From positions 462 through 41,723 of the forward strand of contig NZ_SOGQ01000028.1 of the NCBI RefSeq assembly GCF_004403465.1: a DNA stretch of 41,262 bases. Reading direction: 5' to 3'. Each line of letters starts with the position of its first letter. Position 1 is the first letter of the stretch. This DNA comes from Cryobacterium sinapicolor. GTDB lineage: Bacteria > Actinomycetota > Actinomycetes > Actinomycetales > Microbacteriaceae. Shown here in pieces: positions 16,829-24,857 of this stretch. The notes under the pieces are model-generated. The model saw only the letters and a program-made list of their open reading frames with translations. It ran no database searches and was not told where the DNA came from. Made by a program: the position numbers and the translations under genes.

Positions 16829-18520
16829 CTACTCCTCGATCAGACCCGCGCGCACCTCGCGGCGCAGCACCTTGCCGATCAGTGACCGGGGCAACTCGTC
16901 GACCGCCACGACGGTGCGGGGCACCTTGTAGGCGGAGAGCCGGGTGCGGCAGTAGGTGCGGATGGCGTCCACGTCGAGGGTGGCACCCGGCGCCAGCACC
17001 ACCGCGGCGGCCACGTCTTCGCCGCCGTTCGCGCTCGGCAGCCCAACGACGGCGGCGTCGGCGACATCCGGATGCGACAGCAGGGCCGCCTCGACCTCGG
17101 AGGGCGCCACGTTGAAGCCGCCGGTGATGATGAGCTCCTTGATGCGGTCGACGACCGTGACGAAGCCGTCGGCGGAGACCCGCACGATGTCGCCGGTGCG
17201 CAGCCAGCCCCCCTCGAGCAGGGTCTTGGCGGTCTCGGTCGGCTGGTCCCAGTAGCCGGAGAAGACCTGCGGGCCACGGATGAGCAGCTCACCCTCTTCC
17301 TCGATTCCGCGGTTCACGGTGGGGTCGTCCGGGTCCACCACGCGGATCTCGGTGCTCGGGAACGGCACGCCCACCGTGCCGGGGCGTCGGCTGGGGCCCA
17401 TCGGGTTGCCGACGGCGATCGGCGAGGCCTCGGTCATGCCGTAGCCCTCGACCAGCAGCCCGCCGGTGGCGGCCTCCCAGCGTTCCACGATCGACACCGG
17501 CAGGCTCATCGCGCCCGAGATGGCGTAACGAACGCTGCGGAGGCTCACATTCTTCGCCGCCGCGGCCTTCACGAGGCGGTCGTAGATCGGCGGAACGGCC
17601 GGCATGAACGTGGGTGGGGTGCGCCGGGCCGCATCGAGCAGCAGTCCCTCGTCGAACTTGGGGAACAGCACGAGCCGGGCGCCGGTGGCCATCGCGAAGG
17701 TCAGGCACAGGGTCAGGCCGTAGGCGTGGAACATGGGCAGGACCGCGTAGAAGACTTCCTCGCCGGGACGCAGCCCCTGCACCCAGGCCTCGCCCTGCAG
17801 GGCATTCGCGCGCAGGTTGAAGTGGCTGAGGATGGCGCCCTTCGGGGTGCCGGTGGTGCCGCTGGTGTACTGGAGCGCGGCCGTGTCGGTGACCTTCGGG
17901 CGCGGGTGGCTGTGGCGCAGCTTGCGCGAGCCGACGATGCCGGCCCAGGTGAAGGCATCCTTGCCCAAGGGGCCTGAGGTCAGGGCGTCGCGCGACTCGC
18001 GGGCTTTCGCTATCGGCAGTTTGAGCAGGAGCCGCTTGGCGAGCGGCATCGCCTCCGTCAGGTTCACCGCGATCACGGTGCGTAGGCCCAGGTCGGCGGG
18101 GAAATCGGTGACGGTCTTGTAGATCTTGTCCCAGACAATCACGACGCGGGCGCCGTGGTCCTCGAACTGGTGCCGGAGCTCGCGCTCGGTGTAGAGCGGG
18201 TTGTGCTCGACCACGATCGCGCCCAGGCGCAGCACGGCGTAGAAGGCCACCACGTGCTGCGGGCAGTTCGGCAGTACCAGGGCCACCCGGTCGCCGGGCT
18301 TGACGCCGAGGCGCAGCAAGCCGTTCGCGGCGCGGGAGATCTGCTCGCCGAGCTCGGCGTAGGTGGTGGTGGCGCCGAAGAAGTCGAGTGCCACACTGGG
18401 GCCGAACCGGCGCGCGGAGGTCTCGATCATGTCGGAGAGCGTGTCGGTCGGCTCTTGGATGGTGCTAGGAACGCCGGGGGCGTAGGAGCCGAGCCAGGGT
18501 TTGTTCTCGAAGACGTTCAT
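16829..18520 (-). CDS. Long-chain fatty acid-CoA ligase (FadD-like AMP-forming)
   Basis: This 563-residue member of the adenylate-forming enzyme family activates a fatty acid with ATP and CoA for beta-oxidation or lipid synthesis. The AMP-binding P-loop YTSGTTGTPKG lies in the middle, followed by the A5 motif YGMTEASP, the A7 aspartate in RTGDIV, the hinge DRIKELI, and the catalytic Lys in LIGKVLRREV near the end. The N-terminus MNVFENKPWLGSYAPGVP is standard for actinobacterial FadD. Its ATG overlaps the stop of the upstream threonine aldolase gene as ATGA, so the two are translationally coupled, although their pathways are not obviously linked. Confidence 0.93.
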   Translation of the reverse strand: MNVFENKPWLGSYAPGVPSTIQEPTDTLSDMIETSARRFGPSVALDFFGATTTYAELGEQISRAANGLLRLGVKPGDRVALVLPNCPQHVVAFYAVLRLGAIVVEHNPLYTERELRHQFEDHGARVVIVWDKIYKTVTDFPADLGLRTVIAVNLTEAMPLAKRLLLKLPIAKARESRDALTSGPLGKDAFTWAGIVGSRKLRHSHPRPKVTDTAALQYTSGTTGTPKGAILSHFNLRANALQGEAWVQGLRPGEEVFYAVLPMFHAYGLTLCLTFAMATGARLVLFPKFDEGLLLDAARRTPPTFMPAVPPIYDRLVKAAAAKNVSLRSVRYAISGAMSLPVSIVERWEAATGGLLVEGYGMTEASPIAVGNPMGPSRRPGTVGVPFPSTEIRVVDPDDPTVNRGIEEEGELLIRGPQVFSGYWDQPTETAKTLLEGGWLRTGDIVRVSADGFVTVVDRIKELIITGGFNVAPSEVEAALLSHPDVADAAVVGLPSANGGEDVAAAVVLAPGATLDVDAIRTYCRTRLSAYKVPRTVVAVDELPRSLIGKVLRREVRAGLIEE

Positions 18521-19605
18521 CGGGCTGCCAGCTCTCGGATCAGGGCCGCGACGAATGCGTCGATGTCGGCCTCGTCGGTGTCGAAGCCGCACATCCAGCG
18601 CACCTCGTTGGTCGCAGGGTTCCAATCGTAGAACCGGAAGTGCCCGCGAAGGCGATCGGCCACGCCGGGCGGCAGGATCGCGAAGATCGCGTTGGCCTGG
18701 GTGTTCTGGGTGAAGGACAAACCCTCGATCTGACCGGCGGCGATGCCGGCCTCGAGAGCGGTGCGCATCCGTTGGGCCATGGCGTTGGAGTGGCCGGCGT
18801 TCCGCAGCCAGAGGTCGCCGCCGAGCAGCGCGATCAGCTGGGCCGAGATGAAGCGCATCTTCGAGGCCAGTTGCATGTTCAGTTTGCGCAGGTAGATCAG
18901 GCCGGCGGATGCCTCCGGGTTCAGTACCACGACACACTCGCCGTACATCATGCCGTTCTTGGTGCCGCCGAAGCTGAGCACGTCGACGCCGGCGTCGCGG
19001 GTGAAGGCGCGGAACGGCAGGCCGAGCGAGGCGGCGGCGTTGGAGAGGCGGGCGCCGTCCATGTGCAGCTTCATGCCGTGGGCGTGCGCGTGGTCGGCGA
19101 TGGCCTGCACCTCGTCGACGGTGTACGCGGTGCCGAGCTCGGTGGTCTGGGTGATCGACACGACCAGTGGCTGAGCCCGGTGCTCGTCGCCCCAGCCCCA
19201 CGCCTGCTGGTCGATCAGAGCGGGGGTGAGCTTGCCGTCGGGGGTGTCGACGGTGAGGAGCTTGATGCCGGCCACCTTTTCGGGGGCGCCCGCCTCATCC
19301 GTGTTGATATGGGCGGTGGATGCGCAGATCACGGCGCCCCAGCGCGGCAGCATCGACTGCAGGCCGATCACATTGGCGCCGGTGCCGTTGAAGACCGGGA
19401 AGGCCTCCACGCCCGCGCCGAAGTGTTCGGCGAAGACCTGCTGCAGCCTGGCCGTGTAGACGTCTTCGCCGTAGGCGATCTGGTGCGCGCCGTTGGCGGC
19501 GACGATCGCGTCGAGGATCTCGGGATGCACCCCGGAGTAATTGTCGGAGGCAAACCCGCGCGAGGAAAGGTCATGGAGTTGAGTCACCACTCCATCTTTG
19601 CGCAT
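18517..19605 (-). CDS. Low-specificity L-threonine aldolase
   Basis: This PLP enzyme cleaves threonine or allo-threonine to glycine and acetaldehyde. The 362 residues show the fold I beta-eliminating lyase pattern: phosphate-binding NGTGAN near residues 73-78, PLP-ring aspartate in HMDGAR at 181-186, and Schiff-base Lys216 in SFGGTKNG. The ATG at 19605 has GAGG seven bases upstream. The stop overlaps the start of the acyl-CoA ligase by ATGA. It is separated from the ABC permease stop by a long hairpin, so it likely starts its own two-gene operon. Confidence 0.92.
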   Translation of the reverse strand: MRKDGVVTQLHDLSSRGFASDNYSGVHPEILDAIVAANGAHQIAYGEDVYTARLQQVFAEHFGAGVEAFPVFNGTGANVIGLQSMLPRWGAVICASTAHINTDEAGAPEKVAGIKLLTVDTPDGKLTPALIDQQAWGWGDEHRAQPLVVSITQTTELGTAYTVDEVQAIADHAHAHGMKLHMDGARLSNAAASLGLPFRAFTRDAGVDVLSFGGTKNGMMYGECVVVLNPEASAGLIYLRKLNMQLASKMRFISAQLIALLGGDLWLRNAGHSNAMAQRMRTALEAGIAAGQIEGLSFTQNTQANAIFAILPPGVADRLRGHFRFYDWNPATNEVRWMCGFDTDEADIDAFVAALIRELAAR

Positions 19606-19638
19606 CCGTCTGCCTCGGTTCTGTGCGCTCGGTGTGCG

Positions 19639-19715
19639 AATTCGACGGAGATTGTGCCTTGAAACGGTGTTTTCGGGCCGAAACGCGGCCGTCAGGGCAC
19701 AATCTCCGTCGAATT
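19639..19715. repeat. Long palindrome with perfect 20-bp arms
   Basis: Arm AATTCGACGGAGATTGTGCC (19639-19658) pairs perfectly with 19696-19715 around a 37-base loop, which itself contains the small palindrome TTTCGGGCCGAAA. It lies between the permease stop and the threonine aldolase start. The same arm begins again at about 36609 (AATTCGACGGAGATT) but is cut off there by the ISL3 element. There is no T-tract; it could be a mobile palindromic unit as well as a transcription end. Confidence 0.85.
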
Positions 19716-19729
19716 GGTTCGGGGTCGGG

Positions 19730-20887
19730 TCAGCCGCGCAGGGCCTGGCGCAACGTGACGCGGGCTCCCATCCGGAGCAGGGAGTTCGAGTAGATCCGGG
19801 AGCCCAGCAGGATGACCACGGCCGTCGATGCGAGCAGGATCGCCAGCGAGAGCAGCGGCTCCCACCAGGCGGCGGTGCCGAGGAAGATGCGCATCGGCAT
19901 GCCGACCGGGGCCGAGAACGGGATGTAGGACATGATCGCGAGCACGGTGGGGTTGTCGTTGAAGAAGATCACCAGGAAATAGGGAATCATCACGAGGAAC
20001 AGCACCGGCGAGGTGGCCGAGCCCACGTCTTCCTGGCGGGAGACCATCGAGGCGGTCGCGGCGAACAGCGCCGCGAGCATGATGAAGCCGAACGCGAAGA
20101 ACACGGCGAACCAGAGGATCGACGGCCCGACGGTGCCCAGCAGGCTGATTTGGCCGGTTGTGGCCATGCCGATCGCCACCAGCGAGCTGATCGCCACGAT
20201 CTGCCCGAAGGCCATGATGCTGTTGCCCACCACCTTGCCGCCGAGCAGAGCGCGCACCGGAATGGTGGTCATCAAAATCTCGACGACCCGGGTCTGCTTC
20301 TCCTCGACGACGCTCTGCGCGATGGTCGAGCCGAACGTGATCGCCGACATGAAGAAGACCAGCCCGAAACCTAGCGAGACGAGGTAGACCAGGCCGTCGC
20401 TCTGCCGCGAGGTCGGCTCCAGCACGCTCACTGCGGGCGTAACGCTCAGGGCCGCGAGCACGCCGACCGGCGGGGAGCTGAGGGCGATGACGCGCACGCC
20501 GAGCAAGGCATCGGCTCGGGTGGACGGAACGACCGCAGCGGAAACGGTGCCGTCCCGCACCAGGTCCTCGGCAGTGGCGACGTCGTCGGCCTTCACCGTC
20601 GTGAACGACTCGGTTTGCTCCACGATCTGGGCGGCGGCACCGACGACGGCCACCTTGGGCAGGGTCTGGTTCTGGCTCGCGATGCTGCCGGCGACGACGG
20701 AACCGATCGAGATGAGCAGCAGGATGCCCGTGGAGACCAGGAACGCCTTGCTGCGCAGCCGCGCCACGATCTCGCGGGTGGCGACGAGCCACACGCTCCG
20801 GGCGAAGCTCGGGGCCGGGTACCGCGGGCGCACCTGCGCACGGTCGGTGTGCGGCGTGCCGGCGAGGTCGTTCCGGGGCGTGCTCAC
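19730..20887 (-). CDS. ABC transporter permease (NatB-like, ABC-2 type)
   Basis: This 385-residue membrane subunit of an ABC exporter has one transmembrane helix near residues 45-65, a large extracytoplasmic domain (about 70-190), then five or six helices to the C-terminus. That topology is typical of NatB/YhaP-type ABC-2 permeases. Cargo is unknown; sodium export is known for NatAB but is not proven here. I start at GTG 20887, which overlaps the ATPase stop as GTGA and has a near-ideal AGGAGG upstream. An open frame continues upstream but lies inside the ATPase gene. Confidence 0.9.
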   Translation of the reverse strand: MSTPRNDLAGTPHTDRAQVRPRYPAPSFARSVWLVATREIVARLRSKAFLVSTGILLLISIGSVVAGSIASQNQTLPKVAVVGAAAQIVEQTESFTTVKADDVATAEDLVRDGTVSAAVVPSTRADALLGVRVIALSSPPVGVLAALSVTPAVSVLEPTSRQSDGLVYLVSLGFGLVFFMSAITFGSTIAQSVVEEKQTRVVEILMTTIPVRALLGGKVVGNSIMAFGQIVAISSLVAIGMATTGQISLLGTVGPSILWFAVFFAFGFIMLAALFAATASMVSRQEDVGSATSPVLFLVMIPYFLVIFFNDNPTVLAIMSYIPFSAPVGMPMRIFLGTAAWWEPLLSLAILLASTAVVILLGSRIYSNSLLRMGARVTLRQALRG

Positions 20888-21768
20888 TGAACGACCTCCT
20901 TGAAGATGGTGGCGAGGCTGGGGCGCTGCTGGCTGAACGACGTGACCGGGCCCAGGTCGAGAGCCTGGCGCAGGACGGCCTGGCTGGCGGCATCCGTTTC
21001 GGCCTCGAACACGGCGACCCCGTCGGAGAGGTCGAGCACGGAGATGCCGGGCACGGCGCGGACCCACTCCGCGGTGGCGGCCGTGCGGAGTTCGAACCGG
21101 GGGCTGCTGTGTTGTTCGCGCAGCTGCTCGCGGGGGCCGTTCGCCCGGATCTCGCCGTCGGCGATGATCACGACGTCGTCGCAGAGACGCTCGACGATGT
21201 CGAGCTGGTGCGAGGAGAACAGCACCGGCGCGCCCTGGGCGGCGAAGCCGGAGAGCACGCTCATGACCACCTCGACCGCGAGCGGGTCGAGGCCGGAGAA
21301 CGGCTCGTCGAGCACGAGGAACTCCGGGTCGTGCACAAGCGCGGCCGCGATCTGGGCGCGCTGCTGGTTGCCGAGCGAGAGGGACTGCACCAGGTCGCCG
21401 GTGCGCTCGCCGAGTCCGAGCCGGTCGAGCAGCTCGGCGGTGTTGCGGCGGGCGGATGCCGGGCTCAGCCCGTGCAGGCGGGCCAGGTAGACGAGGTGCT
21501 CGCCGACCCGCATCTTCGGGTAGAGGCCGCGCTCCTCCGGCATGTAGCCGAAGCGGCGACGGTCGTCGCTGGACAGCGGAACGCCGTCTTGCAGCACCGT
21601 GCCGGAGTCGGCCGACAGCACACCGAGGATGATCCGCATGGTGGTGGTCTTGCCGGCGCCGTTCGCGCCGACGAAACCGGTCAGGCGTCCGCCGTCGACG
21701 CCGAAGCTCACGTCGGTCAGTACTTTCCGGGTGCCGTAGCGCTTGTTGATGGACCTGATTTCGAGCAT
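20884..21768 (-). CDS. ABC transporter ATP-binding protein (NatA-like)
   Basis: This 294-residue ATPase partners the overlapping permease. Walker A GANGAGKT is at 34-41. The signature motif is LSLGNQQR, Walker B is FLVLDEPFSGLD, and the switch histidine is in FSSHQLD. A C-terminal DUF4162-like extension (about residues 215-294) is common in this exporter class. ATG at 21768 is preferred to an upstream Met because AAGGGG lies just before it and homologues begin MLEIRSINKRYG. Confidence 0.92.
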   Translation of the reverse strand: MLEIRSINKRYGTRKVLTDVSFGVDGGRLTGFVGANGAGKTTTMRIILGVLSADSGTVLQDGVPLSSDDRRRFGYMPEERGLYPKMRVGEHLVYLARLHGLSPASARRNTAELLDRLGLGERTGDLVQSLSLGNQQRAQIAAALVHDPEFLVLDEPFSGLDPLAVEVVMSVLSGFAAQGAPVLFSSHQLDIVERLCDDVVIIADGEIRANGPREQLREQHSSPRFELRTAATAEWVRAVPGISVLDLSDGVAVFEAETDAASQAVLRQALDLGPVTSFSQQRPSLATIFKEVVQ

Positions 21769-21855
21769 GCCTACCCCTTCGAAGCCTGGTCCCACGCTAG
21801 CGTGCCGCGAGTTGCGGCCGGCCGGCTTCCGCTCTTCCCTCCAACTGTCAGCGGT

Positions 21856-22551
21856 TCACTCGGTCGGCGGGGCCAGGAGCATCCGGGAATTGTTGACGGA
21901 TGCCGCGGGCGGGTCCCAGAGGGAAACGACCTCAGTCGCCAGCTCGGTTTCCAGCCCGGCGAGGGCACGCACGACGAAGACGACCGCCGCGGCATCCGAG
22001 CCTGCCTTGGCGAAGCCTTGACCGACCGCGCGGGTCCAGATCTCGGCGGCGGCCTTCGCGGCGGCGTAGTTCGCGCCGCCCGGGGCGGGTTTGTCGACCG
22101 AGACACTGGATACGATCGCCAGGCGCCCGGCCGGCGAGGCCAGCAGGTCGTCGTTGAACGCGCGAGTGGTGTTGCGGAGCGTGGTGACGACATGCGCGTG
22201 CAGGAAGTCCCAGTCCTCGTCGGACTGGCCGGCCAGTCCGCCGCCGCCGCGCCAGCCGCCGACCAGGTGGATCAGGCCGTCGATGCGGCCGTGCTCGGCG
22301 TGCACGGCGTCGGCCAGCGCCGTGACCTCCGCGAGGTCGCCGAGGTCGCAGACATACGTTTCGGCGCCGGTGACCTCGGCCTGGAGGCCCTGCAGGCGCT
22401 CGGCGTTGGAGCCGACCGCGATCACGCGCGCGCCGGCATCCGTCAGCGCGATGGCCACGGCGCGGCCGGCCGCGCTGGTCGCACCGGCAATGAGCACGGT
22501 GCGACCGGCAACGGCCCGGCCGGCAGCGGAATCAGCCACGTCGTCAGTCAC
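21856..22551 (-). CDS. SDR family oxidoreductase
   Basis: This 231-residue short-chain dehydrogenase has a variant nucleotide-binding loop AGATSAAG near residues 22-29, an active-site Ser in IVSSVS, and the catalytic YxxxK as YAAAK. The substrate is unknown. The GTG start at 22551 lies inside the end of the DUF6421 gene (8-bp overlap), so the two proteins are probably made together. The ABC exporter follows 87 bp downstream on the same strand and may be in the same transcript. Confidence 0.87.
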   Translation of the reverse strand: MTDDVADSAAGRAVAGRTVLIAGATSAAGRAVAIALTDAGARVIAVGSNAERLQGLQAEVTGAETYVCDLGDLAEVTALADAVHAEHGRIDGLIHLVGGWRGGGGLAGQSDEDWDFLHAHVVTTLRNTTRAFNDDLLASPAGRLAIVSSVSVDKPAPGGANYAAAKAAAEIWTRAVGQGFAKAGSDAAAVVFVVRALAGLETELATEVVSLWDPPAASVNNSRMLLAPPTE

Positions 22552-23947
22552 GCCCGGTGAGCCCGGCGGTCGACTCGATCACGGGCTTCATCTTCTTGTC
22601 GAGCGCCTCGAAGAACATCGACAGCGGGAACTCGTCGTCGAGCACGAGGTCGGTGTAGCCCTTCGGCGCGCCGGCGAGCACGTCCAACGGCAGGCCGCGA
22701 GCCCACTGCGACGCCGGGTTCGGCGTGAGCGTCTTCGCGATCATGTCGTAGGCGGCCAGCCAGTGGGACTTCTTCGGCCGGTCGATCGACTCCCAGTAGA
22801 GGTCGTCGATCTGCGCGCCGAGCGCGATGACGACGTCGGGCACGGCCGCCCAGTCGAAGGTGAGCCGGGTGTCTGTCCAGTGCAGCACGTGGTGCTGGTG
22901 CATCCACGCGAACAGCAGCTGCCCGCCCAGCCCGTCGTAGTTGCGCACCCGGCTGCCGCTGATCGCGAACCGGAAGATCCGGTCGAAGATCACGGCATAC
23001 TGCACGAGTTTCGCGTGCCTGCGCGCCTCCGGACTCGCATTCTCGTCGCGTTCGATCGTGACCGATTCGCGGAATGCGGTCAGGTCGCAGCGCAGCTCCT
23101 CGAGCGAATAGAGGAAGAACGGCATCCGCTGCTTGATCATGAACGGGTCGAACGGCAGGTCGCCGCGCATGTGCGTGCGGTCGTGGATGAGGTCCCACAT
23201 GACGAAGGTTTCCTCGGCCAGGTGCTGGTCGTCGAGCAGCGCCGCCGCGTCGGCGGGCAGTTCGAGACGCGTGATCTCGGCGGCCGCGCGCACGACTCGA
23301 CGGAACCGGGCAGCCTCGCGGTCGGCGAAAATCGCACCCCAGGTGAAGGTGGGAATCTGGCGCATGGCGACGGTCTCGGGGAACAGCACGGCCGAGTTGG
23401 TGTCGTAGCCGGGCGTGAAGTCGAGGAACCGGATCGGCACGAACAGACCGTTCGTGTACTCCTGCTCGAGCTCGTCGATGAACTCCGGCCAGATGACCTC
23501 GATCAGCACGGCCTCGACGAAACGGTTCGTGCTGCCGTTCTGGGTGTACATCGGGAACACGACCAGGTGACGGATGCCGTCGGCCCGCTGCTGCTGCGGC
23601 TGGAACACCATCAGGGAGTCGAAGAAGTCCGGCACGCCGAAGCCCTCGCTGCACCAGCGGGTGAAGTCCACGTTCACGGCCGTGAGGTAGGCGGCGTCGT
23701 GCGGGAACAGCGGGGCGAGCTCGTCGATGGCTGCGACGATCACGTCGACGTGCGCCGCGGCATCCGTGTGGGCGTCGGCGACGGGAATCGAGCCGTCCTG
23801 CGCTTGGCTGGCCTGCAGCGCGGTGGCCGCGGACTTGAGGCGGAGCCAGGCCGGGTGGGTTGCCGGGTCGGCGGCGACGGTGCTGGCGGCATCCTCTAGA
23901 ACCTCGGGCTCACCGACCAGTGCATCTTGCGCAATGTAATTCGACAT
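22544..23947 (-). CDS. DUF6421 family protein, function unknown
   Basis: This soluble protein of 467 residues has no signal peptide or membrane helix. I recognise it as the DUF6421 family of actinomycetes, which to my knowledge has no assigned function. The striking part is an acidic/histidine motif, EETFVMWDLIHDRTHMRG (residues 245-262), followed by SLEEL (281-285) and the histidine cluster MHQHHVLHW (349-357). These could build a metal site, which is inference. ATG at 23947 has a perfect GGAGG six bases upstream. It overlaps the downstream SDR gene, so a joint redox pathway is likely. Confidence 0.85.
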   Translation of the reverse strand: MSNYIAQDALVGEPEVLEDAASTVAADPATHPAWLRLKSAATALQASQAQDGSIPVADAHTDAAAHVDVIVAAIDELAPLFPHDAAYLTAVNVDFTRWCSEGFGVPDFFDSLMVFQPQQQRADGIRHLVVFPMYTQNGSTNRFVEAVLIEVIWPEFIDELEQEYTNGLFVPIRFLDFTPGYDTNSAVLFPETVAMRQIPTFTWGAIFADREAARFRRVVRAAAEITRLELPADAAALLDDQHLAEETFVMWDLIHDRTHMRGDLPFDPFMIKQRMPFFLYSLEELRCDLTAFRESVTIERDENASPEARRHAKLVQYAVIFDRIFRFAISGSRVRNYDGLGGQLLFAWMHQHHVLHWTDTRLTFDWAAVPDVVIALGAQIDDLYWESIDRPKKSHWLAAYDMIAKTLTPNPASQWARGLPLDVLAGAPKGYTDLVLDDEFPLSMFFEALDKKMKPVIESTAGLTGRD

Positions 23948-24134
23948 GGGAACCTCCGTTCTTCGTGAGTGCCGCGGTCGCGGCGGGGTGGTGCGGTGGT
24001 GCGGGCTGGAGCCGTGCAGCGTGCGTTTCGGTGCCATCCGGCGCCACGGTCCAGAGTAGCGGGAGGCCGCGAGCGTTTTCTTGCCATAACTCGCAACGAA
24101 TCGCCGTGTTCCCGCCCTTCGCTCGCCGAAAACC

Positions 24135-24186
24135 CCCGTTCCGGTCGAAAGTGTCCGTTCCGCGGGTCACTCTCGACCGGAACGGG
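24135..24186. repeat. Hairpin with 19-bp arms, 18 matching
   Basis: CCCGTTCCGGTCGAAAGTG (24135-24153) pairs with 24168-24186 with a single mismatch around a 14-base loop. The right arm matches the element at 128-145, marking a dispersed palindrome family. Confidence 0.8.
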
Positions 24187-24253
24187 CACGGTCGGGTGAG
24201 CGCCGCGGCCCGCCGCCCGCGGCCCGCCGCCCGCGGCCCGCGGCTCGGACGTC

Positions 24254-24319
24254 GAGAATCGCCGATAGTGCCGAGTGACGCCGTCCCGCCGGCGATTGTG
24301 GGCGCAAACGGCGACTCTC
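24254..24319. repeat. Imperfect hairpin with nested palindromes
   Basis: GAGAATCGCCG (24254-24264) pairs 10/11 with 24309-24319. The long loop has further self-complementary CGCC/GGCG stretches. Its function is unknown. Confidence 0.55.
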
Positions 24320-24417
24320 AAGTCAGGGGTCGACCGCGCGGACGGCTCGACCGGCGGGGTCGCCCGCGCTATCGTCGCAGCGACCATGCAGCGACCATGC
24401 AGCGAGGAGCGCCGCCG

Positions 24418-24798
24418 ATGAACTTTGACGAGGTGATCTCGGCGGTCGTGCGGGTCGTGGAGGCGGCCGGCGCGGCCATCATGGTGCTCGGCGGTGCGAC
24501 CGCGTTCCTTGCCGCGGTGCCTGCCGTGCTGCGGGCGGACACCCGGCAGCGAGCCTACGAGGAGTTGCGGCGCAATCTGGGCCGGGCCATCCTGCTCGGA
24601 CTCGAAGTGCTGATCATCGCCGACATCATCCGTACCATTCTGGTGGATCCAACCCCGGAGAGCGTGCTGGTGCTCGGCGCGATCGTGGTGATCCGGGTGC
24701 TGCTCAGTTTTTCGCTCGAGGTGGAGATGGACGGCATCTGGCCCTGGTCCCGCTGGAGGCTCGCCGCGACCAAGAGCGGTAAGCAGAACCTCGAGTAG
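24418..24798 (+). CDS. DUF1622 family membrane protein
   Basis: This 126-residue protein has three hydrophobic stretches (about residues 8-38, 55-75 and 80-98) and a basic cytoplasmic C-terminus. The sequence MNFDEVISAVVRVVEAAG and the central LGRAILLGLEVLIIADIIRT are characteristic of DUF1622. Function is unknown. The ATG at 24418 has GAGGAG eight bases upstream. It stands alone and ends at a bidirectional terminator. Confidence 0.88.
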   Translation: MNFDEVISAVVRVVEAAGAAIMVLGGATAFLAAVPAVLRADTRQRAYEELRRNLGRAILLGLEVLIIADIIRTILVDPTPESVLVLGAIVVIRVLLSFSLEVEMDGIWPWSRWRLAATKSGKQNLE

Positions 24799-24814
24799 CG
24801 CCCGAAACGACATG

Positions 24815-24848
24815 TCTGAGGGGTGTACTCCGCCGCCGACCCCTCAAA
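24815..24848. terminator. Bidirectional hairpin between convergent genes
   Basis: TGAGGGGT (24817-24824) and ACCCCTCA (24839-24846) form a perfect 8-bp stem with a 14-base loop, extended by GT/AC after one mismatch. It sits in the 59-bp gap between the convergent DUF1622 and methyltransferase genes. There is no long T-run. Confidence 0.65.
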
Positions 24849-24857
24849 CGTGACGGT

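Larger units (their letters stand above)
23948..24417. other. 470-bp divergent intergenic region with hairpins
   Basis: No gene is visible between the divergent DUF6421 and DUF1622 genes. Two hairpins occupy the middle: 24135-24186 and 24254-24319. A GC-rich run (CGCCCGCGGC units, about 24200-24243) lies between them. An 11-bp direct repeat (GCGACCATGCA) occurs at about 24380-24401. Promoters for both genes must lie here, but I cannot identify convincing boxes. Confidence 0.6.
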
